Assembly (NCBI RefSeq): GCF_030867095.1
Contig: NC_081835.1
Span: 43,073,892-43,137,891 of the forward strand
Origin: Alligator mississippiensis
Taxonomy: Eukaryota > Chordata > Crocodylia > Alligatoridae
Direction: 5' to 3'
Length of the DNA stretch: 64,000 nt
Part shown: one piece after another, positions 63,141-64,000 of the stretch
Layout: each line of letters starts with the position of its first letter
Numbering within the stretch: the stretch's first letter is position 1
Program-made: the position numbers and the translations under genes
Notes under the pieces: model-generated
Seen by the model: the letters and a program-made list of their open reading frames with translations, nothing else
Databases searched by the model: none
Told to the model about the DNA's origin: nothing

Positions 63141-63844
63141 GGGCAACCCAAAATGCAAGCCAGTTGGGTCAAAACTACATACTTTGGTTTTGAGCTCTTT
63201 AAATGTTTTTCAGTTAAACTAAAATATATTTCATGGCTAACTGCCATTTCAAGTTGATAATTTAATGAAAAAAAGCTTGAAATAAGACTTTTCCCAGAAT
63301 ATTTTCCTCCAAAACTGGAAAAAGAAAGCCAGTAAAAGATATATATTTACAAAATATTTCAGTTAAGCAAAACCTGCATTTTTAAGTAAAAAAATTGCCC
63401 CCAAAATGCTATTAGTGAATAACAAGGTGCTATGGGAACAAGACAGATTCATATCAATTCAAGAAGATACATTTTTGACCCAAAGTAATTTAATTAAATT
63501 AGGATAAGTAACTCAGCAGGTAGCAGCTTGGGATTTTGCTATTTGTTAAAATGACCCTTCTATTAATCATTTTACGTCATCAACAGATTTATTCAGTGCC
63601 AGCAAAGTCCTTAAGGAGTCGCATGCAATTCTGACTGCTGAATAATGTGCCTCAAAAAAGCACCGCCCTGAAAATGGACCCGAGTGCTAGTGAAATAAAG
63701 CAGCACTTTGTATTTTGTCTTTAGACCCTCATGCTCAATTTTAGTCTTGTTCTGACTACAGATGCACCAAAGGAGCAGAGGGGATGACTAGACTGCATCA
63801 AAGGAAAAGACTTAATTGGTCTTTCCAATGGTCACAGAGAGGTT

Positions 63845-63960
63845 AAGTCCATCAGCTGGGCTATGACCTGGGACTGAGGCAGCCTGGATTCAATTCTGTG
63901 CTCTACATGACCTTCTGTGGGGCTCATACAAATCATTTTAGTTTAGTCTATACCTAAGTT
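63845..63960 (+). repeat. MIR-like SINE piece
   Basis: The + strand 'ctgaggcagcctggattcaa', then 'ctctacatgaccttctgtgg' follows the MIR core order (GxCTGGGTTCxAATCC, GCCAC...TGTGACCTT). Divergent. Confidence 0.45.
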
Positions 63961-64000
63961 TTGTCAGCCAAATCCATTCTTCTGGAGTGGAGTAAAGCTT

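Larger units (their letters stand above)
51758..64000 (-). other. GNAI2 intron 5 (to window edge)
   Basis: At least 12.2 kb, with exon 5 not found. It holds the nested hAT/CR1 block, a second CR1, a LINE-like tail pair and small repeats. The stretches 51800-53480, 53900-54700, 57350-58200, 58600-60180 (with only a CR1 3' end at 59250-59306) and 63160-63840 showed nothing else. Confidence 0.7.

Overview
This is vertebrate nuclear DNA: spliced genes with long introns, many CR1 LINEs, and short inverted-repeat DNA transposons of the hAT type. The CR1 3' ends, the hAT families and the old CR1/L3 and MIR-like remnants point to a sauropsid. A crocodilian seems most likely, but that rests on remembered resemblance and not on a search. 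No retroviral or other LTR element, CRISPR array, tRNA or rRNA was recognised.

Two heterotrimeric G-protein alpha genes lie tail to tail. GNAT1 (rod transducin alpha, + strand) is complete: eight coding exons from 19303 to 29480, all with GT-AG junctions, encode 350 residues. GNAI2 (Gi alpha-2, - strand) is partial: coding exons 6, 7 and 8 lie at 51757-51628, 48822-48669 and 37414-37224. A strong donor just after the stop and a strong acceptor at 35744 suggest a separate 3'UTR exon ending near 34525. Exons 1-5 of GNAI2 were not found and probably lie beyond the right edge. The shared exon lengths (130/154/191) show that the two genes are old duplicates.

Upstream of GNAT1, on the opposite strand (9262-12285), is a decayed class-3 semaphorin closest to SEMA3F. 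Three exons in collinear order are readable, with stops and a lost cysteine. A hAT element sits 9 bp from one of its splice acceptors. Its place beside GNAT1 fits the SEMA3F-GNAT1-GNAI2 neighbourhood known in mammals, although the strand is reversed.

The rest is repeat-rich. The left 9 kb holds several hAT-like elements with clear 8-bp target duplications, CR1 3' ends and an inverted duplication. GNAT1 introns 1 and 7 hold an old CR1/L3 copy and a terminal-inverted-repeat element. GNAI2 intron 7 holds two CR1 copies, a foldback hairpin and a roughly 290-bp palindrome. GNAI2 intron 5 holds a well-preserved CR1 nested in a hAT element, a second long CR1 and a pair of related LINE-like tails.
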